Virus record (IMG/VR): IMGVR_UViG_3300028115_001726
Coordinates: 1-64,000 of that record
DNA length: 64,000 bases
DNA from: a virus
Strand: one strand, 5' to 3'
Translations under genes and position numbers: made by a program
Shown here: one piece after another, positions 45,236-53,196 of the stretch
Layout of the letters: the number at the start of each line of letters is the position of its first letter
Position numbering within the stretch: position 1 is the first letter of the stretch
The notes under the pieces: model-generated
Told to the model about the DNA's origin: nothing
Database searches by the model: none
The model's input: only the letters and a program-made list of their open reading frames with translations

Positions 45236-45243
45236 ATATAAAT
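45236..45243 (+). promoter_or_regulatory. Late promoter TATAAATA (perfect), 5 nt from GTG
   Basis: TATAAATA is followed by AAAAG and the GTG start at 45249. An in-frame TAA (45243-45245) overlaps the promoter, so no earlier start is possible. This and the element at 45215 form a divergent pair in a 38-nt gap. Confidence 0.75.
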
Positions 45244-45248
45244 AAAAA

Positions 45249-46295
45249 GTGTTTAGTTTTACAGATCTCAAAAGCGTCCACATAGAAATATCAAATCGTT
45301 GTCAGGCACAGTGTCCTATGTGTAGCCGTAACCACCATGGCGGAATAGGAAATCCTTTACTTACAGAAAGCGATTGGACTATTGAAGACTTTATACATAT
45401 ATTTACAGAAGAAGTAAAACAACAAATAGAAAAAATAACATTTTGTGGTAATTTTGGCGATCCGTTGCTTAATTTTCATTTAGTAAAAATGCTTGATTAT
45501 GTTAAAAACGACGATATTTATATTGATATACATACTAATGGTAGTTTACGTAATCACACATTTTGGAAAGAATTACCAAACCATTTGCCAGCAGCACACA
45601 AAGTTGTATTTGCGTTAGACGGTTTAGCTGATACACACAGCAGATATCGAATAAACACAGATTTCAATAAAATAATTGACAACGCTCGTTCGTTTATAGC
45701 AGCAGGCGGTACTGCCGAATGGAGTATGATAAGGTTTAAACACAATGCGCATCAAGTATCGGCAGCAAAAGAAGTTTCTAAGTATTATGGATTTAAATAT
45801 TTTACAGTTAAAGATAGCAGCCGTTTTGCTTTTGATGATAAATTTGCGGTATTAAATAAATTTGGTAAAACTGTGGATACATTAGAACCATACCAAGAAG
45901 TAAGTCCTATTTCTCCTGAACTTATACCTACTTTAGTAGATCAAACAATTATTGATTGTTGGGCTAAAAAGCAGTGCGAAGTTTACATTGATGCGCATCT
46001 TGATTTAATGCCTTGCTGTTTCTTAGCCAGTATTCCTTATAATTGGCATAATAAAAAAGATCCATTATACGAAGCTAAAGAGATAACAAAAGCTCAATAT
46101 GAAAACCTTATATTTGATATGGGTAATACAAATTTAAAAAATACTTCGATAAAAAATATTATAAGTAAGCCTGGTTACACAAGTGTATGGAAACGTTACT
46201 GGACTACGCAAAAATTATATACTTGTGCTAGGACTTGCGGAAATTTAGTTGCTACACCTAGCGAACAATTTGTTGAAAAACTTCAAGTGACTTAG
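45249..46295 (+). CDS. Radical SAM protein, class D (GNFGDP variant)
   Basis: This 348-residue protein has CQAQCPMC (C18, C22, C25) followed by HHGGIGNPLL. Where GGEP is expected it has CGNFGDPLLN. Then DIHTNGS, FALDGLADTHSRYR and a SPASM-like tail with KKQCEVY, MPCCF and TCARTC. The closest relative here is 57497 (CQASCPMC, CGNLGDPIV). The GTG start is forced by an upstream in-frame stop and gives the same N-terminal length as 57497. Its late promoter is only 5 nt upstream, so the mRNA may be leaderless. It overlaps the convergent gene by 38 nt. Confidence 0.87.
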   Translation: MFSFTDLKSVHIEISNRCQAQCPMCSRNHHGGIGNPLLTESDWTIEDFIHIFTEEVKQQIEKITFCGNFGDPLLNFHLVKMLDYVKNDDIYIDIHTNGSLRNHTFWKELPNHLPAAHKVVFALDGLADTHSRYRINTDFNKIIDNARSFIAAGGTAEWSMIRFKHNAHQVSAAKEVSKYYGFKYFTVKDSSRFAFDDKFAVLNKFGKTVDTLEPYQEVSPISPELIPTLVDQTIIDCWAKKQCEVYIDAHLDLMPCCFLASIPYNWHNKKDPLYEAKEITKAQYENLIFDMGNTNLKNTSIKNIISKPGYTSVWKRYWTTQKLYTCARTCGNLVATPSEQFVEKLQVT

Positions 46296-47310
46296 CTTTA
46301 GGTACACACATACCGCAACCGCATCTATTGTGTGGACATTTTATTATTCTATCGCGATTTTCATAGGCATAATTTAATATTCCATCAGGATTACTTAAAC
46401 GTCCTATTGGGCCTTTTCGTCCACTAAAACTTGTTTGACAAGTTTGGTGATGATAAACTTTTCCTGTATGTTGATCAATATGTAAAAAATACTTGTTTAC
46501 AGCACAATACCAATCTTTAAAATTAGTGTTCACAGCTTCTACTTTATTCCAGCATCCGTTACAGCTTCCTTGTATACTTCTAGCACCACAACAGCCTCTA
46601 GGCAATTCATATCCTTCTTTTACACGTTCAACTAAATCAATTGACAAACCTTTTTCTTTAAGATACCATTGTTGCTGTTCTATTGTATAAGGATGACTGG
46701 TCCTGCGTTTGACACCTTCAGTATCCTCAAACCAATCTGTAATTCCTACTATCCCGTCGCCTATTATCGTTGGTTTGCTATCAATACCGTGCGCCTTTAA
46801 TTTTTCATGTACTTCTACACATTCATTCCAGTGATCAGCGTGCATCATTACATTTACTGTATTCCAAATACCTGCGTCATGTACTAATATAGCGTTATTT
46901 ACTGTGCGTTCTTTACTAAAAAGTGCTGCTTCGGCATGATAACTTAGTGTTATGCCTACAAAGTTTTGCTTAATAAAATCAATATGCTTTTCTGGCCATG
47001 TGCCGTTGCTGGTCATGCCAACTTGAAACTCAGTTTCATTGTTTATTTTTTCTACAAAGTCCCAAAACTTTGGATTAACTGTTGGTTCCCCTCCGGTAAA
47101 TCCTATATTAGCATTTGGTTGTTTATATAATGATGTGTATTGTTTAACAAATGACAATGTGTCACATAATTCATTCCAACTTGTAGGCGGGCTATAAGTG
47201 TTATGCCTAGTGCTTTCGCAGTAAGTACAATCAAAATTACAACGTCTACCAATATCCCATGTAACCATCATAGGTTCAGGATTGGTTAATTTTATAGCAT
47301 CTACTTCCAT
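46258..47310 (-). CDS. Radical SAM protein, class C (long Cys-rich tail)
   Basis: This 350-residue protein has CNFDCTYC (C24, C28, C31) and GGEP (73-76), then the long Cys-rich region shared with 42329: RGCCGARSIQGSCNGCWNK, FKDWYCAV, GPIGRLS and CPHNRCGCGMCVPKAKS. The Cys spacing is nearly the same in both, pointing to the same auxiliary clusters. It is the last gene of the minus-strand run twitch, B, B, C (50372 to 46258). It overlaps its upstream neighbour by 10 nt and the convergent class-D gene by 38 nt. Confidence 0.87.
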   Translation of the reverse strand: MEVDAIKLTNPEPMMVTWDIGRRCNFDCTYCESTRHNTYSPPTSWNELCDTLSFVKQYTSLYKQPNANIGFTGGEPTVNPKFWDFVEKINNETEFQVGMTSNGTWPEKHIDFIKQNFVGITLSYHAEAALFSKERTVNNAILVHDAGIWNTVNVMMHADHWNECVEVHEKLKAHGIDSKPTIIGDGIVGITDWFEDTEGVKRRTSHPYTIEQQQWYLKEKGLSIDLVERVKEGYELPRGCCGARSIQGSCNGCWNKVEAVNTNFKDWYCAVNKYFLHIDQHTGKVYHHQTCQTSFSGRKGPIGRLSNPDGILNYAYENRDRIIKCPHNRCGCGMCVPKAKSLEVFQQIVR

Positions 47311-48197
47311 TTAGTTATATTCACATCAGCAGCACATGTACACCAATCTCTAGTACAAATTATAGGAACATCGGGACGTTCAAAACTTCCATTATATATG
47401 TTTCCTAAACTTCCACCAACTCTACATGTAGCTCTATGTACTTCTCCATCCCAATTTATCATTAAACTTTCTATACCAGCTCTACATTGCCATCCCTTAA
47501 ACATATTTAATTTTTCTTTAAGTAAATCGTTTGTGTGCATCAAATCTTTACTGTCAACAAGAGTGTTAGGTTTAGCTGTTGTTTCTGTGCTTTTTATCCA
47601 TTCTAAATCTTTAAGTTCATACCGCATATCGTCAAACCAGTCATGACGTTCGGTCCATCGTATGCGTCTAATACTAAAAGCAATATTATGTTCAGTAAGT
47701 AATCTAGTTGCTAGTTTTACTTCTTTCATTAACTCGTGATGTGCCATTATCATTACATGAAAGTCTTTAGAATGTTTTATACCACCTACTGTGCCAGCAA
47801 AATATAAAATAGTGTCAAGTCTTTTACGCCAGTCTTTATCTTCAATATGTAAGCTGAACACTATGTAATTGACTGGCAGTTGTAAGTAGTATTCTGCTTT
47901 TCTAGTAGCGTTAGTTGTAACACTTAACCAATTAATTTTAGGACGAGCATACTCAATCAAATATTCAAACTGAGGATGAACGCACGGTTCACCACCTGTA
48001 AAACTAATACGTACATTTTTGATTTGAGAAAGTGTATCTACTGTTTCAAACAGTTTACCTATGTTTGTATGAGGACTATGTTGATCATGTATTTCAGGAG
48101 GACAGTATGAACAGTCTAGGTTACAACGTTTACCTAAATTCCACTCAACTTTAACACTATCTCTATAGTGCGGCCACCTATTTTCTACACTAAACAT
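47301..48197 (-). CDS. Radical SAM protein, class B
   Basis: This 298-residue protein has CNLDCSYC (C25, C29, C32) and GGEP (68-71). Its C-terminal part shows FKGWQCRAGIESLMI, WDGEVHRATCRVGG, and IICTRDWCTCAADVNITK, the class-B late Cys set. It differs from other B members in the Pro-rich segment right after the first cluster (PPEIHDQHSPH), which resembles the class-C gene beside it (NTYSPPT). Overlaps of 10 and 13 nt with its neighbours point to one polycistronic message. Confidence 0.86.
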   Translation of the reverse strand: MFSVENRWPHYRDSVKVEWNLGKRCNLDCSYCPPEIHDQHSPHTNIGKLFETVDTLSQIKNVRISFTGGEPCVHPQFEYLIEYARPKINWLSVTTNATRKAEYYLQLPVNYIVFSLHIEDKDWRKRLDTILYFAGTVGGIKHSKDFHVMIMAHHELMKEVKLATRLLTEHNIAFSIRRIRWTERHDWFDDMRYELKDLEWIKSTETTAKPNTLVDSKDLMHTNDLLKEKLNMFKGWQCRAGIESLMINWDGEVHRATCRVGGSLGNIYNGSFERPDVPIICTRDWCTCAADVNITKWK

Positions 48198-49129
48198 TTA
48201 GTAATATTAGTCTCCGGCATACAATTACATTCGCATTGAGTACAAACAACAGGTTGTAACGTAGGATTAAATTTTTTATAAAATGTTTTTTGTCTAAAAT
48301 TATAATTTTTATCTTTGCCAAATAAATGTTGTCCACATGTTCCACTTAATTCACCGTTTGGACTAATGTGTATCCAGTCTAGTCCTAAATTACATTTCCA
48401 TCCTTTGAACTTATTAAGTTTATTTACTAAAATATAATTGTCTGGCACACGTTTTTTGTCTACATATATTTTAGTTGATTTATATTTGTTATTAATAAAA
48501 AACCATAAAGGATTAGCACTACGAGCTTTATGTTTCTTTAAAATAATCTTTTGTTTTTCTGTATATTCTTTATTGCTTAAAATTTCTGAATATCTAATAG
48601 TCCAGCGGTACTTGCTTTTCTTCATTTTTTCAATAGCTAAAATACATTTGTCCCAATCCAAAGGATCCATCATTACACTAGCACTTACAATAACTTTGTT
48701 CTTATACAATAAATCAGCAACATTAATAAACGATTGTAAATTTGCTTGTCTATAATGATAGCTTAGGTGTATTTTGTCAAAATATTTGGCAAATTTATTC
48801 CATAAGTCTAATTTTTTACTGCCATTGCTAGTCATGCTGATTAAACAGTTGTAATTGTCCTTAAGATATTTAATATAATCAAGAAGTTTTGGCCAGTGTG
48901 TTGGTTCACCTCCTACAAAATGAATGTCAAATTTAGTTTTACCTTGATTTTTATACCAATTAAGCAGTCTATCTGTATTTTTAATTAATATATCGTAATT
49001 AAACCATTTGTGATTACCTTCGTGTGCGCCCTTAAAGCAATACCAGCATTGATAATTACAAATATTACCAATACTCATATCTATCATTAACGTATCGTTA
49101 TTGATATTATTTGTAACTTGCGTAATCAT
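48185..49129 (-). CDS. Radical SAM protein, class B
   Basis: This 314-residue, Lys-rich protein has CNYQCWYC (C24, C28, C31), FKGAHEGNH and GGEP (73-76), and the late group FKGWKCNLGLDWI, NGELSGTCGQ, VVCTQCECNCMPETNITK. It is most like 41428. The base composition is clearly more AT-rich than the twitch gene it follows, which suggests the two did not arrive together. It overlaps that gene by 23 nt and the next by 13 nt. Confidence 0.87.
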   Translation of the reverse strand: MITQVTNNINNDTLMIDMSIGNICNYQCWYCFKGAHEGNHKWFNYDILIKNTDRLLNWYKNQGKTKFDIHFVGGEPTHWPKLLDYIKYLKDNYNCLISMTSNGSKKLDLWNKFAKYFDKIHLSYHYRQANLQSFINVADLLYKNKVIVSASVMMDPLDWDKCILAIEKMKKSKYRWTIRYSEILSNKEYTEKQKIILKKHKARSANPLWFFINNKYKSTKIYVDKKRVPDNYILVNKLNKFKGWKCNLGLDWIHISPNGELSGTCGQHLFGKDKNYNFRQKTFYKKFNPTLQPVVCTQCECNCMPETNITKCLV

Positions 49130-50372
49130 CTATCAAACTTTCAAAACTTCTTTGTCCGCGACTCACATCAAGTCTGCGATTGAACTCTAAAGTTTGCGGC
49201 CACTTGTCGCTTAAATCTCTAGCAGTCAAAAAGTTAATATTGTCCTGTATCTGTTGTAGTGTAATAGGCAGTAATCTTTTGTCTACGCTCATAATAGGGT
49301 AGTCAACTACTTGTGCTTTAAGCATCTCTAGTTGCCGTATAATTCTTGTCTTATATTTGTTTGGTAAGCATTGCGCACTTAATACGTTTGGATAGTTTAC
49401 TCTATGCGAGTAAAACACAATGCCCATTTTGTTTAAAAAGTAATCAATTATATCAGATAATTGTAAAGCATTTCCTGCTTGTACTGTACATGCTCCTACA
49501 ACATAATCAACATTAGGAAAACTTTGGAATATTTTTACTGTTTCTTCTACTTGTGTAAAGTCACCGTTGCCTCTTATATGATCGTATACATCGTGTATAC
49601 CGTCTATGCTTACATTAACACTTACTTTCCTAAACTTAGGCCAATAGTCGTGTATTGTCCTTCCGCCTTTTATACCAGTCACTGTGCCGTTTGTAGCATA
49701 TTTTATCTCTATGTTTTTTCCATACGGTGCTAACATATCCAATATACGATAATGTGTAGGGTCCATTAATGGCTCTCCGCCAGCAAACTCTACTCTACGG
49801 AAATAAGGTAATAGTTTTTCAATGTTATTCCAAAAATCTACTTTGTCATTAAATAAATCAATATAAGGAGCTTCAGTAAGTCCTAGTTTTCTTACTGTAT
49901 CGTATAGATAATTTCCTTCATCCTTATAAAAGTTTTCAACTTCTTTCCAGTCTTTCCATTGTGTGCTATCTAAAGGATTACACATGCGGCATTTTAAATT
50001 ACATAAGTTATTAATTTTTATTTCTATTGTAGGAAATTCAAATGGCATACTCCAATCTGTACGTAACGATTCAAGCGCATCAGGATATAAGTTTATTCGT
50101 GCTTCGGGAAAGCTATCACGTATGTGCCTTTGTCTTAAACTCTCGACACCTTGATCCTCTAAGTTAAAACACGGGGCACAAACGTCTGGTCTCTCATTTG
50201 AAAGCACTTGTTTACGTACTTCACGCATTGTACCATTATTCCAAACTTCTTCCAAAGTACTATCTTGTATCCATCCAATAGGTAAACTACGACAACATAC
50301 TTTGATAGCACCATCTTCTCTAGTAGCAAGTCCTGTAAACGGATGTAAGCAAAAAGTTTTACTTGGATGCAT
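49107..50372 (-). CDS. Radical SAM protein, twitch class
   Basis: From ATG 50372 the protein has 421 residues: KTFCLHPFTGLATREDG (C8), VCCRSL (C26, C27), C65-x2-C68, core CNLKCRMC (C124, C128, C131), FAGGEP (196-201) and VNVSIDGIH. Start 50372 is preferred to the ATG at 50414 because the shorter form begins right before the conserved FC..PF motif, as in its siblings, and has a GGGG stretch upstream; it overlaps the QueC-like gene by 14 nt. It leads the minus-strand run twitch, B, B, C. Confidence 0.87.
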   Translation of the reverse strand: MHPSKTFCLHPFTGLATREDGAIKVCCRSLPIGWIQDSTLEEVWNNGTMREVRKQVLSNERPDVCAPCFNLEDQGVESLRQRHIRDSFPEARINLYPDALESLRTDWSMPFEFPTIEIKINNLCNLKCRMCNPLDSTQWKDWKEVENFYKDEGNYLYDTVRKLGLTEAPYIDLFNDKVDFWNNIEKLLPYFRRVEFAGGEPLMDPTHYRILDMLAPYGKNIEIKYATNGTVTGIKGGRTIHDYWPKFRKVSVNVSIDGIHDVYDHIRGNGDFTQVEETVKIFQSFPNVDYVVGACTVQAGNALQLSDIIDYFLNKMGIVFYSHRVNYPNVLSAQCLPNKYKTRIIRQLEMLKAQVVDYPIMSVDKRLLPITLQQIQDNINFLTARDLSDKWPQTLEFNRRLDVSRGQRSFESLIDDYASYK

Positions 50373-51054
50373 TGATAATACCCCATTCACGTTCTTTACA
50401 CCAAAAACATTCATTACAGTATGGAACTCTTTGATAGGGTTTGTATGTTGTATAGTCTAGCCCTTCAAATTCGCCTTCACAACTACGTGTTATTTCCAAT
50501 AGTTCGCCAATTTCATTATCAACATATTGCTTGATTATCCAATTTTTGCGTACTACACTAAATGGATGACAAACTGTTACACCCATATGTTCTGTTTCAA
50601 TAGGTAGTCTAGCATATTCTCTATCCTCAGGAGCACCTTCAAACTTTTCATCTGGATTTAGGGTAACAGCAGCATACCATGCGTCAAGTTTGTGTAAATG
50701 TGCTATGTATTCATTGTGAGCTCGTAGTATAATTCTGTTTCCGGGCTTGTTTTGCCCATACTCGTCTGTAATATGTGTTGTGTGTGGCTCTTCCATCTCT
50801 GGCGGTATAAAGCCTTCTATGTGTTCGATACGATTGTTAAACTTTTCACGGAACCAACTTACCACATCTCTAGCAATCCAACGTTGCCAAGGGCGTGTTT
50901 TCCACATACGCACCTGTGTGGTAAAGTAGATATCAGCATTTGTGTTACTCAACACAAAGTAAGCCAGCAAAGCACTGTCAGCACCGCCACTTAGACTAAT
51001 GCCAATACGTTTCCATTCTTTTTGTAGTGGTATTGTTACGCCATCGATTACCAT
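50359..51054 (-). CDS. PP-loop ATPase, QueC-like
   Basis: This 231-residue protein has the PP-loop SLSGGADSALL (S22-S27), which binds ATP, and a C-terminal Cys set (C192, C213, C216, C219 in YCNECFWCKE) that matches the zinc site of 7-cyano-7-deazaguanine (preQ0) synthases. QueC turns carboxydeazaguanine into preQ0, used by some phages to modify DNA. Divergence in the middle leaves other PP-loop amidation or sulfur-insertion roles open. No QueD, FolE or typical QueE is visible. A perfect sigma70 promoter ends 5 nt before the ATG, so the message should be leaderless. Confidence 0.7.
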   Translation of the reverse strand: MVIDGVTIPLQKEWKRIGISLSGGADSALLAYFVLSNTNADIYFTTQVRMWKTRPWQRWIARDVVSWFREKFNNRIEHIEGFIPPEMEEPHTTHITDEYGQNKPGNRIILRAHNEYIAHLHKLDAWYAAVTLNPDEKFEGAPEDREYARLPIETEHMGVTVCHPFSVVRKNWIIKQYVDNEIGELLEITRSCEGEFEGLDYTTYKPYQRVPYCNECFWCKEREWGIINASK

Positions 51055-51059
51055 AATAT

Positions 51060-51087
51060 ATTATAACACAGTTTAGTAATGTGTCAA
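51060..51087 (-). promoter_or_regulatory. Sigma70 promoter TTGACA-N16-TATAAT (perfect hexamers), 5 nt from ATG
   Basis: On the minus strand TTGACA (51082-51087), a 16-nt spacer and TATAAT (51060-51065) lie across the 3' end of the preceding gene. Five bases separate the -10 from the ATG at 51054, placing the start point at or next to the start codon. Confidence 0.75.
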
Positions 51088-51879
51088 GTGTCCTATTCCT
51101 ATGCGTTCTTTGAATTCTTGTGTGAATTTACAATCAATACGCAATCCATATTCTTGTTCCATACTATGCTCACCGCCATGCCAGTCTTGGTCGTTGAAAA
51201 AACAAGCATGAGAATTTACATAATGCTTGCGTTTGTGCTCTGGATCCCAAATATAAAAGCCACGCTTGGTGTTTGGACGTATATGAATAAACTCAATATT
51301 GTGATCAGTATAGTCTTTTACTTCTGGATCTAAATCTCTATGCTCAAAGGGCCTACTACTTGCTTCACTTACAAAAAACATGACTCTACCTACGTGTTCT
51401 ACAATTGATTGTTCCTTTAGTTGTGCTATCCAATCCATAACGCCTGGAAAGTAGGCACTTTCGTCTGTTGCGGCTCTTTGTTCCAAACCTCTGTCTTTCA
51501 TATTGGTGCCTTCTTCTTGTAAAACATAGTAAGTGTATGGATCGTGTGCGCCCATAGCACTTTTTAAATATCTTACAAATTGATTACGTTCTATATAGTT
51601 GGTAAAATCTTTAGGAAATATTTTATCACCTTCAATACGTATCGGATTATTTGGTTCTAATGCTTGATATTCTTCATAGGCTTTGTATACTGGCTTCCAG
51701 TTGCCTATATAGCTCATGTCTTTTAAATCAAATCCTGCTGGCATCCATGTGCCTTCTTTGGCAAATAGTCGTGCTTGAGCCATACCTCTACATATTTCCG
51801 CATTTAATTTTTTAAAACCGTCTATATCTAAAAAAGGATCTAGGTCAATGTAAGGTAAGTTTTCGAAACCTCGTATCAT
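51073..51879 (-). CDS. 2OG-Fe(II) oxygenase-like protein
   Basis: This 268-residue protein has an all-alpha N-terminal half (FKKLNAEICRGMAQAR) and a C-terminal jelly-roll with the iron triad H180-x-D182 (FEHRDLDP), distal H234 (DWHGGEH) and R247 (GLRID). The order and spacing fit 2OG-Fe(II) hydroxylases. The final codons contain the -35 box of the next promoter. It reads away from the oxygenase at 51906, so two different oxygenases share one 26-nt promoter gap. The substrate is unknown. Confidence 0.72.
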   Translation of the reverse strand: MIRGFENLPYIDLDPFLDIDGFKKLNAEICRGMAQARLFAKEGTWMPAGFDLKDMSYIGNWKPVYKAYEEYQALEPNNPIRIEGDKIFPKDFTNYIERNQFVRYLKSAMGAHDPYTYYVLQEEGTNMKDRGLEQRAATDESAYFPGVMDWIAQLKEQSIVEHVGRVMFFVSEASSRPFEHRDLDPEVKDYTDHNIEFIHIRPNTKRGFYIWDPEHKRKHYVNSHACFFNDQDWHGGEHSMEQEYGLRIDCKFTQEFKERIGIGHLTHY

Positions 51880-51884
51880 ACAAC

Positions 51885-51892
51885 TACTTATA
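51885..51892 (-). promoter_or_regulatory. Late-like promoter TATAAGTA, 5 nt from ATG
   Basis: On the minus strand TATAAGTA (one mismatch to TATAAATA) is followed by GTTGT and ATG at 51879. Confidence 0.5.
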
Positions 51893-51893
51893 T

Positions 51894-51901
51894 ATTAAAT
51901 A
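51894..51901 (+). promoter_or_regulatory. Late promoter ATTAAATA, 4 nt from ATG
   Basis: ATTAAATA is followed by CAGT and the ATG at 51906. With the element at 51885 it forms a divergent pair in a 26-nt gap that has no room for ribosome sites. Confidence 0.55.
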
Positions 51902-51905
51902 CAGT

Positions 51906-52562
51906 ATGATTAGTAACACTGAATACAAAATTAGTCTTGAAGAAGTACAACAAGCATTTGAGTTGTGTAAAACAATGGAAGGTAAAACAGTTTTAAATAA
52001 ACCTACTGGAGATTTCTTTTATGATTCTTGGGAAATACTGCCTGAGTATAAAGATACTATATTTGAAAAACTATTATTACCTTTAAAAAATACCGGTGAA
52101 GCAAGAATTGTTAAACAAGAGTCTGGTACGTGCTATTTTGCCCATAGTGATATTGATAATAGATATCATTTAAACATATCAGGCGACAATGCAGCTCTTA
52201 TTGATTTACACAATAATCATATGTATCCATTAGAAGCAGATGGCAAATACTATTTAATGGATGCTGGTCGCAATCATAGTGCTGCTAATTTTGGACAATA
52301 CCCAAGATATCAATTAGTTGTACGTTGTTTGTTAAAACGTAGCGATTGGGTAACAGATCCAGTTGAAATTGTAGCCGGAGGAGAAAATCCACGTTTTGTT
52401 TTTGACAAATACATTTCACCATTGTTAAATGAAATTAATTTACGCCAAGCAATGAATAATTTTGAAATTACTTCAACAGGTGTCAAATTTTTAACAAATT
52501 CTTTTTGGATTAATCATTTAGTTGATGTTATGCCAGATAAATTTTCTTTGCTTTATCAATAA
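51906..52562 (+). CDS. 2OG-Fe(II) oxygenase-like protein (AspH-type, phage family)
   Basis: This 218-residue protein has CYFAHSDIDNRYHLNI (H80, D82), a strand-rich middle (YPLEADGKYYLMDAG), distal H124 in GRNHSAANFG, and RYQLVVR with R134 and R140 for 2OG. I recognise the pattern from marine T4-like phages. It probably hydroxylates a peptide or small substrate. The ATG is 4 nt after a late element and has no Shine-Dalgarno site. The 3' end overlaps the convergent kinase-like gene by 35 nt. Confidence 0.7.
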   Translation: MISNTEYKISLEEVQQAFELCKTMEGKTVLNKPTGDFFYDSWEILPEYKDTIFEKLLLPLKNTGEARIVKQESGTCYFAHSDIDNRYHLNISGDNAALIDLHNNHMYPLEADGKYYLMDAGRNHSAANFGQYPRYQLVVRCLLKRSDWVTDPVEIVAGGENPRFVFDKYISPLLNEINLRQAMNNFEITSTGVKFLTNSFWINHLVDVMPDKFSLLYQ

Positions 52563-53196
52563 AATCACTAGGATAATCTCCGCTAAAATTATCTAAAACT
52601 ACGCCTCCATAAAACTTAAACGAAAATGTTTTACTTGGATCTATTCCGTTAGAATTTAAATATTCAAAAAGTTTTGCTTGTCTATCTTTGCTAATATGAT
52701 CAAGTACACTTTCTATACTAACTTCTTGTTCTTCATCGCTGTAGCAGAAAAAATGATTAACAGTTCTTAACTGTCCGTCTATAATAAAAAAACTACTCGG
52801 ATGTAAACTGTATTTCCAAATGCCTTTATTTCTATAGTCTTGTAATATAGTAAGCATTTGTTCTTGCCAGTCTGGCAATACTTTGGCAAAGTTACGGTAG
52901 TCGCAATCCGCAAGTTGCCAAAAATCATCATCTTCTATATTAAAAATAATTCTACGTTTTACACTATCTAGTTCTTTAACATCAAGTGTATGTGGTGCTT
53001 CTAATGTATACTTGAATTCTCTACGCCATTTTTCGTTTAGAACACTTTGAGGCAAACATTCGTTTTTGTGATAGGTTTGGTCTACTGTGTAATGAACACT
53101 AAACAGATTATTTTGTCTGTCTATCTTGCTTGTATATACAAGATTATTTCTACACAGGCCTTTGCCTGGCACTGTGTTGTAATAATATTCAAACAT
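52528..53196 (-). CDS. Kinase-like phage protein of unknown function
   Basis: This 222-residue protein has a fold pattern like a shortened protein/sugar kinase: VYTSKIDR near 20, DDDFW in the middle, and KYSLHPSSFFIIDGQLR (129-144), like the catalytic-loop form LHP.N. The metal-binding D-F-G type residues are not evident (VNHFF instead), so it may be a pseudokinase. I recall the family from marine T4-like phages. It follows the fibre gene at 54998- with its ATG touching that stop codon, so it could act on the fibre. It overlaps the convergent gene by 35 nt. Confidence 0.55.
   Translation of the reverse strand: MFEYYYNTVPGKGLCRNNLVYTSKIDRQNNLFSVHYTVDQTYHKNECLPQSVLNEKWRREFKYTLEAPHTLDVKELDSVKRRIIFNIEDDDFWQLADCDYRNFAKVLPDWQEQMLTILQDYRNKGIWKYSLHPSSFFIIDGQLRTVNHFFCYSDEEQEVSIESVLDHISKDRQAKLFEYLNSNGIDPSKTFSFKFYGGVVLDNFSGDYPSDFIDKAKKIYLA

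Noticed and set aside
46258-50372. One of the four radical-SAM genes as a QueE for deazaguanine synthesis
   Set aside because: All have long C-terminal or N-terminal Cys-rich modules unlike the small QueE, so the assignment is not supported.
50373-50414. Start at ATG 50414 for the twitch radical-SAM gene
   Set aside because: The extra 14 residues have no counterpart in siblings, and the overlap with the upstream gene would be unusually long.
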